Shown here piece by piece: positions 1-8,460 of a stretch of 64,000 nucleotides of DNA. Source of the DNA: an uncultured Methylococcaceae bacterium (GTDB taxonomy: Bacteria > Pseudomonadota > Gammaproteobacteria > Methylococcales > Methylomonadaceae); NCBI GenBank assembly GCA_903917345.1, contig CAIXAE010000040.1:1-64000 (forward strand). The letters run 5' to 3'. The position numbers and the translations under genes are program-made. Each line of letters begins with the position of its first letter. The stretch's first letter is position 1. The notes below the pieces were generated by a model. The model searched no databases, was not told the DNA's origin, and saw only the letters and a list, made by a program, of their open reading frames with translations.

Positions 1-1062
1 GTGTATCGCAAAAAGAAAATTGCGTGGTTTTTTACCTTTTTATCGTTTGCTGTGCAAGGCATCATGACTTTTGGTATTGAGTTATTGCTGGTGTATTTAA
101 TGATTATTAAATGGCAAAACGGACACTTTGAAATCGGTGTGTTTGTGCTATTTCAGTCCATTATGATTATTCTTATTCAACGCCTGTGGGAATTTGGCCG
201 CAATATCAGAACGTTATTTGGTGCTTTAGCGGATGCTTCAGAAATGGCAGACGTTTTTAGACAAGCCGATCTCGAAACTGACTTAGCCACCGCATACCCT
301 CATACCATCAGCCAAGGCGCTATCGATTTTAATCAGCTAGGTTTCAGTTATCATCAAGACACTACGTTACAGGCACCGTTATTTAACAACTTTTCTTTAG
401 AGATTAAAGCCGGCGAAAAAGTAGCGTTGGTGGGGCAATCGGGTTCGGGTAAATCGACCCTCACTAAATTACTGTTTCGTTTTTTAGAGCCACAACACGG
501 CAGTATCCGTTTTGATGGTATTAATGCTATAGACTTTACGTTGCAGTCCCTACGGCATCAAATATCTATGGTGCCACAACAACCTGACTTATTCCATCGC
601 AGTATCCGTGACAACATGACTCTCGGTAATGCCGTATCAGATGAACAATTGATCACTGCCGCCATAAATGCTAACTGTTGGGACTTTATTATGCGTTTAC
701 CGGATCAATTTGATACTTTAGTGGGCGAACGGGGGGTAAAACTGTCGGGGGGTGAAAGACAACGTATCGCCATTGCTAGAGCCTTTTTAGAAGATGCACC
801 CATTGTGGTCTTAGATGAAGCGACCAGTGCGTTAGATTCGTTAACAGAAAAACAAATCCAAACGGCTATCTTTGAGCTGATTAAAGATAAAACAGCGATT
901 GTGATTGCGCACCGTCTTTCTACCATTTTAAAGATGGATCGCATTATTGTTTTAGAAAATGGAAACATAATTGAGCAAGGCACGCATCAAGAATTGTTAG
1001 CGAATAAAAACAAGTATTACGCTATGTGGCAGCATCAAAGTAATGATTACTTAATCGAATAA
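1..1062 (+). CDS. ABC exporter, C-terminal half (partial at window start)
   Basis: This is the 3' part of an ABC-type exporter with a fused membrane and ATPase domain; the 5' end lies before the window, so the GTG at base 1 need not be the start. Residues 8-60 hold the last membrane helices. The nucleotide-binding domain follows: Walker A GQSGSGKS at about 145-152, signature LSGGE at 248-252, Walker B ending LDEATSALD at 270-279 and the H-loop His at 304. All ATPase motifs are intact, so it should be active. The fold is that of the MsbA/lipid- or peptide-exporter class, but the substrate-determining membrane domain is mostly missing and the cargo cannot be named. Confidence 0.9.
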   Translation: MYRKKKIAWFFTFLSFAVQGIMTFGIELLLVYLMIIKWQNGHFEIGVFVLFQSIMIILIQRLWEFGRNIRTLFGALADASEMADVFRQADLETDLATAYPHTISQGAIDFNQLGFSYHQDTTLQAPLFNNFSLEIKAGEKVALVGQSGSGKSTLTKLLFRFLEPQHGSIRFDGINAIDFTLQSLRHQISMVPQQPDLFHRSIRDNMTLGNAVSDEQLITAAINANCWDFIMRLPDQFDTLVGERGVKLSGGERQRIAIARAFLEDAPIVVLDEATSALDSLTEKQIQTAIFELIKDKTAIVIAHRLSTILKMDRIIVLENGNIIEQGTHQELLANKNKYYAMWQHQSNDYLIE

Positions 1063-1129
1063 AGTTTCCACTCTCAGCAGTTATCTGTAAAATTAACCTA
1101 TTTTTTTATCAAACTGGAGTAATAACCCA

Positions 1130-1846
1130 ATGGGTAGAGCGTATCAAAACCGCAAAGAATCAATGGCGAAAACGTCTGATTTTAAAGCAAAAGTGTACAG
1201 TAAATATGGCCGTGAAATTTATGTGTGTGCAAAAGCAGGCGGTGTAGATCCAGACGGAAACTTAGCGTTAAGAGGCTTGATTGATCGCGCTAAAAAAGAC
1301 CAAGTCCCTACTCATGTTATTGAAAAAGCCATTGATAAAGCTAAAGGGGGTGGCGGTGAAGATTTTGCACCCGCACGTTATGAAGGATTTGGTCCCGGCA
1401 ATGTAAAAGTGATTGTGGATTGCTTAACGGACAATCCTAACCGTACCTTTGGTGATGTGCGTTTGTGCTTTACTAAAACTAAATGCAAAATTGGTACCCA
1501 AGGTGTAGTGAGTCATATGTTTGACCATTCTGCTATCTTGGCGTTTAAAAATGATAATGAAGATGCTGTGTTAGAAGCACTATTAACAGCTGATGTTGAT
1601 GTGTCTGACATTGAAAGTGAAAACGGCCTTATTACAGCGTTTACTCCGCACTCTGAATACTTTAAAGCGAAACAAGCTTTATTAGATGCGTTTGGAAACA
1701 TTGATTTTGAAGTGGATGAAATCCAGTTCTTACCTAAAGACAGTACCGCTATCAGTGGTGAAGATTTAGAGATGTTTGAGAAGTTTTTAGGGATGCTAAA
1801 TGACTTAGACGATGTACAAAATATTTATCACGACGCGGAATACTAA
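1130..1846 (+). CDS. YebC/PmpR family protein, YeeN type
   Basis: A 238-residue YebC-family protein. The start MGRAYQNRK and the stretch [19 protein letters not shown] match the YeeN subgroup rather than canonical YebC, whose N-terminus reads AGHSKWANI. The conserved core includes [13 protein letters not shown] and [14 protein letters not shown], and the C-terminus is acidic. YebC-family proteins have been described as DNA-binding regulators and more recently as factors that help ribosomes at difficult peptide bonds; which applies here is unknown. A Shine-Dalgarno GGAG lies about 10 bases before the ATG. It stands alone between the ABC exporter gene and a convergent membrane-protein gene. Confidence 0.9.
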   Translation: MGRAYQNRKESMAKTSDFKAKVYSKYGREIYVCAKAGGVDPDGNLALRGLIDRAKKDQVPTHVIEKAIDKAKGGGGEDFAPARYEGFGPGNVKVIVDCLTDNPNRTFGDVRLCFTKTKCKIGTQGVVSHMFDHSAILAFKNDNEDAVLEALLTADVDVSDIESENGLITAFTPHSEYFKAKQALLDAFGNIDFEVDEIQFLPKDSTAISGEDLEMFEKFLGMLNDLDDVQNIYHDAEY

Positions 1847-1867
1847 ACCGACTCGGCTTACGTGATT

Positions 1868-1896
1868 CGAAGGTTGCGTACTCATGGCAACCTTCG
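1868..1896. terminator. Hairpin between convergent genes
   Basis: A perfect 10-bp inverted repeat, CGAAGGTTGC at 1868-1877 and GCAACCTTCG at 1887-1896, with a 9-base loop, lies between the ends of the convergent genes. Neither strand has a clear T-run after it, so it is a candidate bidirectional terminator or mRNA-end hairpin and not a textbook intrinsic terminator. Confidence 0.45.
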
Positions 1897-1917
1897 TGTT
1901 AACGCTGCAACCATAGA

Positions 1918-2286
1918 CTACCTATATTTTTTTGAATCTACCGCTTTATTATCATTTAAAGCGAACCAACCTAACGTAATGCGATATACCAGCCACAATA
2001 CGGTAATCATCAATACAAATATCCCCGCGCCTAAATAGAATGTGGCGCCCGATAATGCAAAGCCAGCAATTGTGATCCAGGCCGTTTTAACCTGCCAATC
2101 AAAATGTGACTCTAACCAACTACCTTGTGCATGCTTACGTCCTATAAAGTTAAGGACCACGCCTATTATCAACGGTAAACCCGCAAACATAAATGTCAGC
2201 GCCTGACATAAATAGACGGTGGCCACTATTCTTTTAGATGAGGCTAACGCATCATCGTTATTATTAACGTCTTGTTCATCACTCAT
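1918..2286 (-). CDS. Small inner-membrane protein of unknown function
   Basis: A 122-residue protein with a hydrophilic, acidic N-terminus (about 20 residues) followed by three hydrophobic segments at roughly 22-46, 67-85 and 87-106. The sequence between helices one and two, WLESHFDWQ, resembles a widespread family of small uncharacterised proteobacterial membrane proteins (DUF4870/Tic20-like) in which a SHxxWQ-type motif sits at this place. No catalytic motif is visible. It is transcribed away from the nrdJ promoter region. The family assignment is by motif likeness only. Confidence 0.7.
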   Translation of the reverse strand: MSDEQDVNNNDDALASSKRIVATVYLCQALTFMFAGLPLIIGVVLNFIGRKHAQGSWLESHFDWQVKTAWITIAGFALSGATFYLGAGIFVLMITVLWLVYRITLGWFALNDNKAVDSKKYR

Positions 2287-2539
2287 AATTATTCCTTAGT
2301 TTGTAACAATACTGGATGGATTTAATGCGCAATAAAAATCAATAATTTAATACGCACGTCATTTGAACACTTATATTCTGTAATGTATATAGTGTTTAGT
2401 AAATAGTTATAAATAAGTGAGAATTGAGTGCAAAAGTGTGAGTAAAAATACACCGCAAACTTTTTTTATTTTATATTTCGGACCCAGTCTTTTAAAAACA
2501 ATAACCTATCGCTTTAATAATTAATATTACAAGTTTGTT

Positions 2540-2555
2540 ACGCAAATATTTGTTG
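2540..2555 (+). promoter_or_regulatory. Second, weaker NrdR box
   Basis: ACGCAAATATTTGTTG contains the palindrome CAAATATTTG, whose centre is 29 bp upstream of the centre of the strong box. NrdR usually binds a pair of boxes about three helical turns (31-32 bp) apart, so the position is roughly but not exactly right. The match to the consensus is only moderate. Confidence 0.5.
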
Positions 2556-2568
2556 TATTTTATTTTAA

Positions 2569-2584
2569 ACACTATATATTGTGC
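2569..2584 (+). promoter_or_regulatory. NrdR box (strong match)
   Basis: ACACTATATATTGTGC is a near-perfect palindrome that matches the known NrdR-box consensus (ACACWATATATWGTGT type) at 15 of 16 positions. NrdR is the ATP/dATP-sensing repressor of ribonucleotide reductase genes. The box lies 122 bases before nrdJa and covers a plausible -10 element, the usual position for repression. Confidence 0.8.
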
Positions 2585-2622
2585 TCAAGCTTTATAAAAA
2601 CATCTATATGTAGTTTTCTACT

Positions 2623-2659
2623 CGCAAGCAGCGCGCCCTCACTAACACGCTGATTTGCG
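2623..2659 (+). promoter_or_regulatory. Leader hairpin before nrdJa
   Basis: Bases 2623-2627 plus 2629-2633 can pair with 2655-2659 and 2648-2652 (CGCAA/TTGCG and CAGCG/CGCTG), giving a two-part stem with a small internal loop and a 14-base apical loop. The stem ends 46 bases before the ATG and would lie in the untranslated leader. It is GC-rich in an otherwise AT-rich region. Its role is unknown; it could stabilise the mRNA or act as an attenuator. Confidence 0.4.
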
Positions 2660-2705
2660 GTTTATTTTATTAATTTTTACTCTACAACCTCCGGGATAAG
2701 TACTT

Positions 2706-4853
2706 ATGCCAGCTCAATTACATGTTATCGCTAATACTGTGACAGAAATTCCATTCCAAGATGCTTCTATGGATATTTGGGATACTAAATATAGATTAAA
2801 GAGTAAAGATGGCGTTGCCATTGATAGCACTATTGATGAAACCTACCAACGCGTAGCAAGAGCGTTGTCGGATGTTGAAACCGGTAATAAAAAAGAACAG
2901 TTTTATTTAGATTTTCTCTGGGCATTACGTCAAGGCGTTATCCCAGCTGGACGTATTATCTCTAATGCCGGTGCCTTAGAGCATAAACCCGCCACTTCTA
3001 CTATCAACTGTACCGTATCGGGCACCATTGCAGATTCTATGGACGATATTTTAGGTAAAGTACACGAAGCAGGCTTAACCCTAAAAGCGGGGTGTGGTAT
3101 TGGTTATGAATTTTCCACCTTACGCCCTAAAGATGCTTATGTATCTGGCGCTGGCGCTTATACATCCGGCCCATTATCCTTTATGGATATCTACGACAAA
3201 ATGTGTTTTACCGTGTCCTCTGCAGGCGGTCGTCGTGGCGCACAAATGGCTACTTTTGATATCGGCCACCCGGATGTCATCGACTTTATCCGCGCTAAAA
3301 GAGAAAACGGTCGTTTACGTCAATTTAATCTATCGTTATTAATTACAACAGAGTTTATGCAAGCGGTTAAAACTGACCAAGCTTGGCCCTTATCGTTTCC
3401 AGTCACTGAAAAAGAAGTCAAAGTTGATAAACTCAATTTAAAAGACAGCCAAATCATTATCTGGCGTGATCTACCTATCAAAACCGGCTATGTCGTGAAT
3501 GATGACGGCTTAGTAGCATGTAAAATCAGTAAAACTATTCCAGCTCGTCGTCTATGGGACATCATCATGAGTTCTACTTATGATTATGCTGAACCCGGCT
3601 TTATTTTGATCGATAAAGTGAATGAAATGAACAATAACTGGTTTTGTGAAAATATTCGCGCCACAAACCCTTGTGGCGAACAACCCTTACCGCCTTATGG
3701 CAGTTGCTTATTAGGGTCGGTTAACTTAACGCGCTTTGTTAAAAAACCGTTTACTAAAGAAGCGACTTTTGATTGGGCTACCTACAGCAAAACCATCAAA
3801 ATATTTACACGCATGTTAGACAATGTTGTTGAGATTAATGGCTTACCGTTACCGCAACAAAGAGACGAAATTACCAGCAAACGTCGTCATGGTATGGGCT
3901 ATTTAGGTTTAGGCTCTACTGTCACCATGTTAGGTATGAAATACGGCGATGAAGGTTCTGTTAGGTTTACAGAAGAAGTCACTAAAGTTATGGCCGTTGA
4001 AGGTTGGAAAGCCGCATTAACCTTGGCTAAAGAAAAAGGCCCTGCCCCTATTATGGAACAAATTTTTACTGTCACCGGTGAGATGTTGCATAAGCGCCCT
4101 GAAATGGTCAAGGACGGTTTTAAAGTTGGCGATAAAATAGCGGGCAAAGTGTTAATGGCTAAATACAGTCGCTATATGCAACAACTGGCCAAAGAAGAGC
4201 CTGAGTTAGTCGCTCAATTAATCGAAACAGGCGCCCGTTTTACGCATCACAGCTCTATAGCACCTACCGGTACGATCTCTTTATCTTTAGCTAATAACGC
4301 CAGTAACGGTATTGAACCCAGCTTTGCACATCACTATTCACGTAATGTGATTAGAGCGGGTAAAAAGTCTAAAGAAAAAATTGATGTGTTCTCTTTCGAG
4401 TTATTAGCTTACCGAGAAATGATCAATAGCCAAGCGATGCCGTATACCGATAACCCTGATCATGCTCTACCGGATTACTTTATTTCTGCGGATGATGTAA
4501 CACCCAAACAGCATGTTGATATTCAGGCCGCTGCGCAAAAATGGATCGATTCATCGATCTCAAAAACGGCTAATGTTCCTACGAACTATCCTTATGAAGA
4601 TTTTAAATCAATCTATGAATATGCTTATGATCAAGGCTTAAAAGGTTGCACTACTTTCCGCTTTAACCCTGAAGTATTCCAAGGCGTGTTAGTTAAAGAG
4701 TCTGATTTAGAAAACACGACTTATCAATTTACCTTAGAAGACGGTGAAGTCATTGAGCTTAAAGGCAATGAAGACGTGGAATATGATGGTGAAATCCACA
4801 GTGCCGCTAACTTGTTTGATGCCTTAAAAGAAGGCTATTACGGTAAGTTTTAA
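2706..4853 (+). CDS. nrdJ: Class II (B12-dependent) ribonucleotide reductase, large part
   Basis: NrdJa, 715 residues, catalyses ribonucleotide to deoxyribonucleotide reduction with adenosylcobalamin and so works with or without oxygen. Visible family signatures are the active-site segment ATNPCGEQPLPPYGSC near residues 320-335, the phosphate-binding stretch APTGTISLSLANN near 520, and KGCTTFRFNP near the end. The length and the missing cysteine-rich tail match the split NrdJa/NrdJb arrangement known from Pseudomonas aeruginosa. The tail is supplied by the next gene, 35 bases downstream. NrdR boxes precede the gene. No class I or III reductase occurs in this window. Confidence 0.95.
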   Translation: MPAQLHVIANTVTEIPFQDASMDIWDTKYRLKSKDGVAIDSTIDETYQRVARALSDVETGNKKEQFYLDFLWALRQGVIPAGRIISNAGALEHKPATSTINCTVSGTIADSMDDILGKVHEAGLTLKAGCGIGYEFSTLRPKDAYVSGAGAYTSGPLSFMDIYDKMCFTVSSAGGRRGAQMATFDIGHPDVIDFIRAKRENGRLRQFNLSLLITTEFMQAVKTDQAWPLSFPVTEKEVKVDKLNLKDSQIIIWRDLPIKTGYVVNDDGLVACKISKTIPARRLWDIIMSSTYDYAEPGFILIDKVNEMNNNWFCENIRATNPCGEQPLPPYGSCLLGSVNLTRFVKKPFTKEATFDWATYSKTIKIFTRMLDNVVEINGLPLPQQRDEITSKRRHGMGYLGLGSTVTMLGMKYGDEGSVRFTEEVTKVMAVEGWKAALTLAKEKGPAPIMEQIFTVTGEMLHKRPEMVKDGFKVGDKIAGKVLMAKYSRYMQQLAKEEPELVAQLIETGARFTHHSSIAPTGTISLSLANNASNGIEPSFAHHYSRNVIRAGKKSKEKIDVFSFELLAYREMINSQAMPYTDNPDHALPDYFISADDVTPKQHVDIQAAAQKWIDSSISKTANVPTNYPYEDFKSIYEYAYDQGLKGCTTFRFNPEVFQGVLVKESDLENTTYQFTLEDGEVIELKGNEDVEYDGEIHSAANLFDALKEGYYGKF

Positions 4854-4888
4854 GCCTTATTCATACAGAATCACTACGAGATAAAATC

Positions 4889-5587
4889 ATGGCACAAAAA
4901 ATTAGCAAAAAAATCGTCAGTTACAAAGTTTTAAATAACGAAGATAAACTGTCGGCTGAACCCGTTATTGAAGAAGTTAAAAAGCTTGACCTCGAAAGCA
5001 TGCATGAGAATGTTGCGAGACCTGAAATTTTATATGGCACTACCTACAAAATTAAGACCCCTCAATCAGAACATGCTTTGTATATCACTATCAATGACAT
5101 GATCTTGAATGAAGATACAGAACATGAAGAACGCCGCCCTTATGAAGTGTTTATTAATTCTAAAAACATGGAACATTTCCAATGGGTATTAGCGCTAACA
5201 CGCGTTATTTCTGCCGTATTTAGAAAAGGTGGCGATGCTGTATTCCTGGTTGACGAGTTAAAGTCGGTATTTGATCCTAAAGGTGGTTACTTTAAAAAAG
5301 GCGGCGTGTTTATGCCTTCTTTAGTGGCTGAAATTGGCTGTATGATTGAGCAACATCTTAAAAAGATCGGCATGCTACAAACGCCTGAATTTGATACCCA
5401 TCAAAAACAATTTTTAGATGCTAAACGTAAAGAGTTTGAAGCCATACACAGTGACACATCAACTTTAGATGAATCAGGTAACTTCCCTGCAAAAGCCCTA
5501 CTCTGCGCCAAGTGCCAAACAAAAGCGTTAGTCCTAATGGATGGATGTATGACGTGTTTAAATTGTGGCGATAGTAAGTGTGGCTAG
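4889..5587 (+). CDS. Class II ribonucleotide reductase, small C-terminal part
   Basis: NrdJb, 232 residues, follows nrdJa in the same operon. It carries the portion that is fused to the C-terminus in single-chain class II enzymes, including a C-terminal cysteine cluster (CAKCQTKAL, then CMTCLNCGDSKCG) that would bind zinc and pass reducing equivalents from thioredoxin to the active site. The core contains FRKGGDAVFLVDELKSVFDP and KKGGVFMPSL, typical of this family. The role follows from the split enzyme of P. aeruginosa and is inferred here. Confidence 0.92.
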   Translation: MAQKISKKIVSYKVLNNEDKLSAEPVIEEVKKLDLESMHENVARPEILYGTTYKIKTPQSEHALYITINDMILNEDTEHEERRPYEVFINSKNMEHFQWVLALTRVISAVFRKGGDAVFLVDELKSVFDPKGGYFKKGGVFMPSLVAEIGCMIEQHLKKIGMLQTPEFDTHQKQFLDAKRKEFEAIHSDTSTLDESGNFPAKALLCAKCQTKALVLMDGCMTCLNCGDSKCG

Positions 5588-5604
5588 TTAAAAAGGTAAA
5601 TACC

Positions 5605-5637
5605 AAAAGGGCTTATTGGATGGTAAGCCTTTTTTTA
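5605..5637 (+). terminator. Intrinsic terminator of nrdJab
   Basis: AAAAGGGCTTA is followed after a short loop by TAAGCCT and a run of eight Ts (5630-5637). It lies 18 bases after the nrdJb stop and is a standard rho-independent terminator for the operon. Confidence 0.8.
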
Positions 5638-5647
5638 TTGATTTAGA

Positions 5648-6208
5648 TTACTTAAACTGACTTTCTAAGGTCAGTTTATGTGCTTCTGGCAAACTCACTG
5701 TTACAGAAATCTGCCCCGCAAATGTTTGCTCCACCATGTGTCCATTTAGTTTTTTTAACGCGTATTCAAAGGTCTGAAACTTCTCATAATCTAAGGTAAA
5801 GTGCACTTCAGCCATTTCTATATAGGGATGCAGTACAGAAAAATCTAATACCTGCTTGGCCGTTTGTCCGTAAGCTCTCGTTAAACCACCTGCACCTAGC
5901 TTAACCCCGCCAAAATATCGTATAACCACGACCAAGGCATTAATAATGTGTTTGCCTTCTATATGTTGAAAGATGGGTTTACCTGCAGTGCCAGTGGGCT
6001 CTCCCGCATCAAAAAACCGATACACGATACCTGTCTGTGTTTTTATACGATAGGCAAATACGATATGATTGGCATGTGGGTGCTCTATTTGCAGTTGTCT
6101 GATATGCAAATGCACCTCTTTTTCTGACGTAATGGGAAAAACGATACCGATAAACCGAGATTTTTTTATAATCTCTTCATAATGATAGGATTCCGACAGA
6201 TAGAACAT
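5648..6208 (-). CDS. yigZ: YigZ/IMPACT family protein
   Basis: A YigZ-type protein of 186 residues from the ATG at 6208. Family motifs are IIKKSRFIG near the N-terminus, DAGEPTGTAGKP in the middle and VVVIRYFGGVKLGAGGL, followed by a ferredoxin-like C-terminal domain. The frame stays open to 6346, but E. coli YigZ also begins about 15 residues before the KKSRF motif, and the longer form would overlap the divergent gene, so the shorter start is preferred. The biochemical function is unsettled; the eukaryotic relative IMPACT binds the translation regulator GCN1. Confidence 0.88.
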   Translation of the reverse strand: MFYLSESYHYEEIIKKSRFIGIVFPITSEKEVHLHIRQLQIEHPHANHIVFAYRIKTQTGIVYRFFDAGEPTGTAGKPIFQHIEGKHIINALVVVIRYFGGVKLGAGGLTRAYGQTAKQVLDFSVLHPYIEMAEVHFTLDYEKFQTFEYALKKLNGHMVEQTFAGQISVTVSLPEAHKLTLESQFK

Positions 6209-6298
6209 TTTCAGTTTTGATAAGGTGTCATGGTTTAGCTTTATAAATGACTCATAATGATAACAGGCGGTGATCTCTTTTAAATAACCACATAAGCT

Positions 6299-6784
6299 AT
6301 GCAATATCCCACACTTACAAACCTCTATCAACTTGAACATATCCAACTGTTAAATAACAGTTACCAAAAACTATTATCAAAGAATCTATTAGCTAATGCT
6401 GTTTCAGATAAAGAACTGGCCTATCAATTATTCCACGCGCCCTTTGCATTGGTTAGCCATAACACAGCAATTGAACCGATATTTAATTATGCGAATTTAA
6501 AAGCACTTGAATTATTTGAACTTAATTGGGAAGCGTTTACGCAACTCCCCTCCAAATTATCTGCTGAACCTGTAAATCAAGCCGAACGGGAGCAGTTATT
6601 AGCGCAGGTTACCCAAAACGGATTTATTGATCATTATGCGGGCGTTAGGATATCCAGCACAGGTAAGCGCTTTATGATTAAAAATGCCGTCGTATGGAAT
6701 TTAGTCGATGATGATAATAACTATAGAGGTCAAGCGGCTTGTTTTGCAGAATGGGAATGGCTATCTAAAAAACAAAACGGATAA
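6299..6784 (+). CDS. MEKHLA domain protein
   Basis: A 161-residue protein that is essentially one MEKHLA domain, a PAS-like module also found at the C-terminus of plant HD-ZIP III regulators. Supporting stretches are LFHAPFALVSHNTAIEPIF, NYANLKALELFE and RISSTGKRFMIKNAVVWNL. Proteins of this size are common in proteobacteria and cyanobacteria and lack an attached output domain; ligand and role are unknown. It is divergent from yigZ. Its last codons are shared with the terminator of the convergent grxD gene. Confidence 0.8.
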   Translation: MQYPTLTNLYQLEHIQLLNNSYQKLLSKNLLANAVSDKELAYQLFHAPFALVSHNTAIEPIFNYANLKALELFELNWEAFTQLPSKLSAEPVNQAEREQLLAQVTQNGFIDHYAGVRISSTGKRFMIKNAVVWNLVDDDNNYRGQAACFAEWEWLSKKQNG

Positions 6785-6802
6785 CCCTGTTGCGTTATCC
6801 GT
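6767..6802 (-). terminator. grxD terminator overlapping the neighbour's stop codon
   Basis: ACGGATAAC (6777-6785) and GTTATCCGT (6794-6802) form a 9-bp stem with an 8-base loop. Read on the minus strand the stem is followed by TTTGTTTTTT, so it terminates grxD. The stem includes the stop codon of the MEKHLA gene, an economical overlap of two convergent 3' ends. Confidence 0.75.
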
Positions 6803-6810
6803 GATAAAAA

Positions 6811-7134
6811 CTAGGCTTCAATACCATCCACAGAGGCTAACAAGCTAACAAGTTCACCTTTTTTATATAAATCGATCACGATGTCACAACCACCGACCAA
6901 TTGACCGTCTACATAAAGTTGTGGATAAGTTGGCCAACTTGAATAATCTTTAAGGGCTTCTCTTAATTCTGGATCTTCAAAAATATTAACCGCAGTGTAT
7001 TTAGCTTGCACGGCGTTTAAAATTTGCACTGTCTGTCCAGAGAACCCACATTGTGGAAAGTCTGGCGTGCCTTTCATATATAAAATAACTGAGTTATTTT
7101 CTAGTTGGTCTTTTATTCTTTCAATAACGCTCAT
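6811..7134 (-). CDS. grxD: Monothiol glutaredoxin Grx4/GrxD
   Basis: A 107-residue monothiol glutaredoxin. The CGFS active site is in the stretch PDFPQCGFSGQTV (about residues 24-36), and the conserved WPTYPQLYV plus GGCDI bind glutathione. Grx4 proteins carry [2Fe-2S] clusters bridged with glutathione or BolA-type partners and help deliver iron-sulfur clusters. Length and start (a few residues before the first helix, VIERIKDQLE) are typical. It is convergent with the MEKHLA gene and divergent from argD. Confidence 0.96.
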   Translation of the reverse strand: MSVIERIKDQLENNSVILYMKGTPDFPQCGFSGQTVQILNAVQAKYTAVNIFEDPELREALKDYSSWPTYPQLYVDGQLVGGCDIVIDLYKKGELVSLLASVDGIEA

Positions 7135-7220
7135 ATGAATTAATCACTCGATTTAATAAAGGGTTAGGCAATTCTACCAACTTTGGGACATTTAAAAAAG
7201 CAATTCTTATCATCCATCTC

Positions 7221-7249
7221 TTGCCTGCATCCTAATTGAATCTTATAAT
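7221..7249 (+). promoter_or_regulatory. Sigma-70 promoter of the arginine operon
   Basis: TTGCCT (7221-7226), a 17-base spacer and a perfect TATAAT (7244-7249) form a strong sigma-70-like promoter 28 bases before the argD ATG at 7278. Transcription would start near 7256. This argues against the upstream in-frame start at 7236, which falls within the promoter. Confidence 0.7.
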
Positions 7250-7277
7250 CAAATACTTTTTTTATCAGGCTAACTCT

Positions 7278-8459
7278 ATGACGGGGCACATCATGCCAAC
7301 ATACAATCGCTTACCGGTAACCTTTGACCGTGGTGAAGGCGTTTGGTTGATCGATGAAAATAATCAGCGTTATTTAGATGCACTCTCTGGCATTGCTGTT
7401 TGTAATTTAGGACATGCACATCCTGCAGTTCATAAAGCGATTTGCGCGCAAAGTGAAAAACTTTTGCATACATCGAATCTTTATAATATTGCTAACCAAG
7501 AAGTGTTGGCGGATAAATTAATCAATAAAAGTGGAATGTCCAATGTGTTCTTCTGTAACTCAGGTGCAGAAGCGAACGAAGCGGCTATTAAATTAGCTCG
7601 CAAATTTGGTCATGCTAAAGGCATTGAAAAACCAGCCATCATTGTGATGGAAAAAAGCTTTCATGGTCGTACCTTAGCAACGCTAAGCGCTACAGGTAAC
7701 GCAAAAGTACAACAAGGTTTTGCTCCTCTAGTCGAAGGCTTTATCAGAGTGCCTTACAATGATATTGAAGCGATTGAAGCCGCTTTAAAATCGAATAAAG
7801 ACATTGTTGCTATTCTTGTTGAGCCTATCCAAGGTGAAGGTGGCATTAATATTCCCGCGTCAGACTATTTAAATCGTATTAGAACGATTTGTGACGAACA
7901 CGACATATTAATGATGTTAGACGAAATACAATCGGGCATTGGCAGAACAGGACAGTTTTTAGCCTATCAGCACAATGATATTTTGCCAGATGTGTGTACT
8001 TTAGCTAAAGCCCTTGGAAACGGCGTACCCATTGGTGCCTGTTTAGCACGTGGTAAAGCAGCCGAGATATTAACAGCTGGAGCACACGGATCTACTTTTG
8101 GTGGCAATCCCCTTGCCTGTGCGGCTGGCATTGCCGTTTTAAATACACTTGAAGCTGAAAACTTGATTGCACTCGCACAGGTCAAAGGTGATAAATTACG
8201 CGCGCAATTTTCTGAGAAACTGAAAGATAATGTTCACATTGTAGATATTCGTAATAAAGGTCTTATGATGGGCATTGAATTAGATACGCCTTGCGCTGAG
8301 CTTGTTAAGCTCGCGTTAGATGAACATTTACTCATTAATGTGACTAACGACACTACCATACGTTTATTACCGCCACTAATCATCAACGAACAAGAAAGCC
8401 ACCATTTGGTGAACACCTTAGTGGCTATCATTAACGATTACACTGCACAGATTCACTAA
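7278..8459 (+). CDS. argD: Acetylornithine aminotransferase
   Basis: A pyridoxal-phosphate aminotransferase of 393 residues that converts N-acetylglutamate semialdehyde to N-acetylornithine in arginine synthesis; the family may also act on succinyldiaminopimelate. The start [14 protein letters not shown] is typical. Visible are [16 protein letters not shown] (cofactor phosphate site), [20 protein letters not shown] (Asp that contacts the pyridine nitrogen) and the Lys of [13 protein letters not shown] that forms the Schiff base. The stop is one base from the argF start, so the two are co-transcribed. Confidence 0.96.
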   Translation: MTGHIMPTYNRLPVTFDRGEGVWLIDENNQRYLDALSGIAVCNLGHAHPAVHKAICAQSEKLLHTSNLYNIANQEVLADKLINKSGMSNVFFCNSGAEANEAAIKLARKFGHAKGIEKPAIIVMEKSFHGRTLATLSATGNAKVQQGFAPLVEGFIRVPYNDIEAIEAALKSNKDIVAILVEPIQGEGGINIPASDYLNRIRTICDEHDILMMLDEIQSGIGRTGQFLAYQHNDILPDVCTLAKALGNGVPIGACLARGKAAEILTAGAHGSTFGGNPLACAAGIAVLNTLEAENLIALAQVKGDKLRAQFSEKLKDNVHIVDIRNKGLMMGIELDTPCAELVKLALDEHLLINVTNDTTIRLLPPLIINEQESHHLVNTLVAIINDYTAQIH

Positions 8460-8460
8460 T

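Larger units (their letters stand above)
2287..2705. other. Intergenic control region upstream of nrdJ (419 bp)
   Basis: This AT-rich, gene-free stretch separates the divergent membrane-protein gene and nrdJa. It contains NrdR-box-like palindromes (separate entries), a third partial match at 2380-2395 (GTAATGTATATAGTGT) and a leader hairpin at 2623-2659. A possible sigma-70 promoter is TTGTAT at 2553-2558 with TATATT at 2575-2580, 16 bases apart; its -10 element would lie inside the best NrdR box. No B12 box or cobalamin-riboswitch core was recognised. Confidence 0.6.

Noticed and set aside
2287-2705. Cobalamin riboswitch before nrdJ
   Set aside because: A B12-dependent enzyme makes it worth a look, but no B12-box or core helices were found in the leader.
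7233-7256. ArgR box before argD
   Set aside because: TGAATCTTATAATCA has a half-site likeness, but the second half and the spacing do not fit the consensus.
7236-7277. Upstream start of argD
   Set aside because: It falls inside the predicted -35/-10 promoter and adds residues unlike the family.
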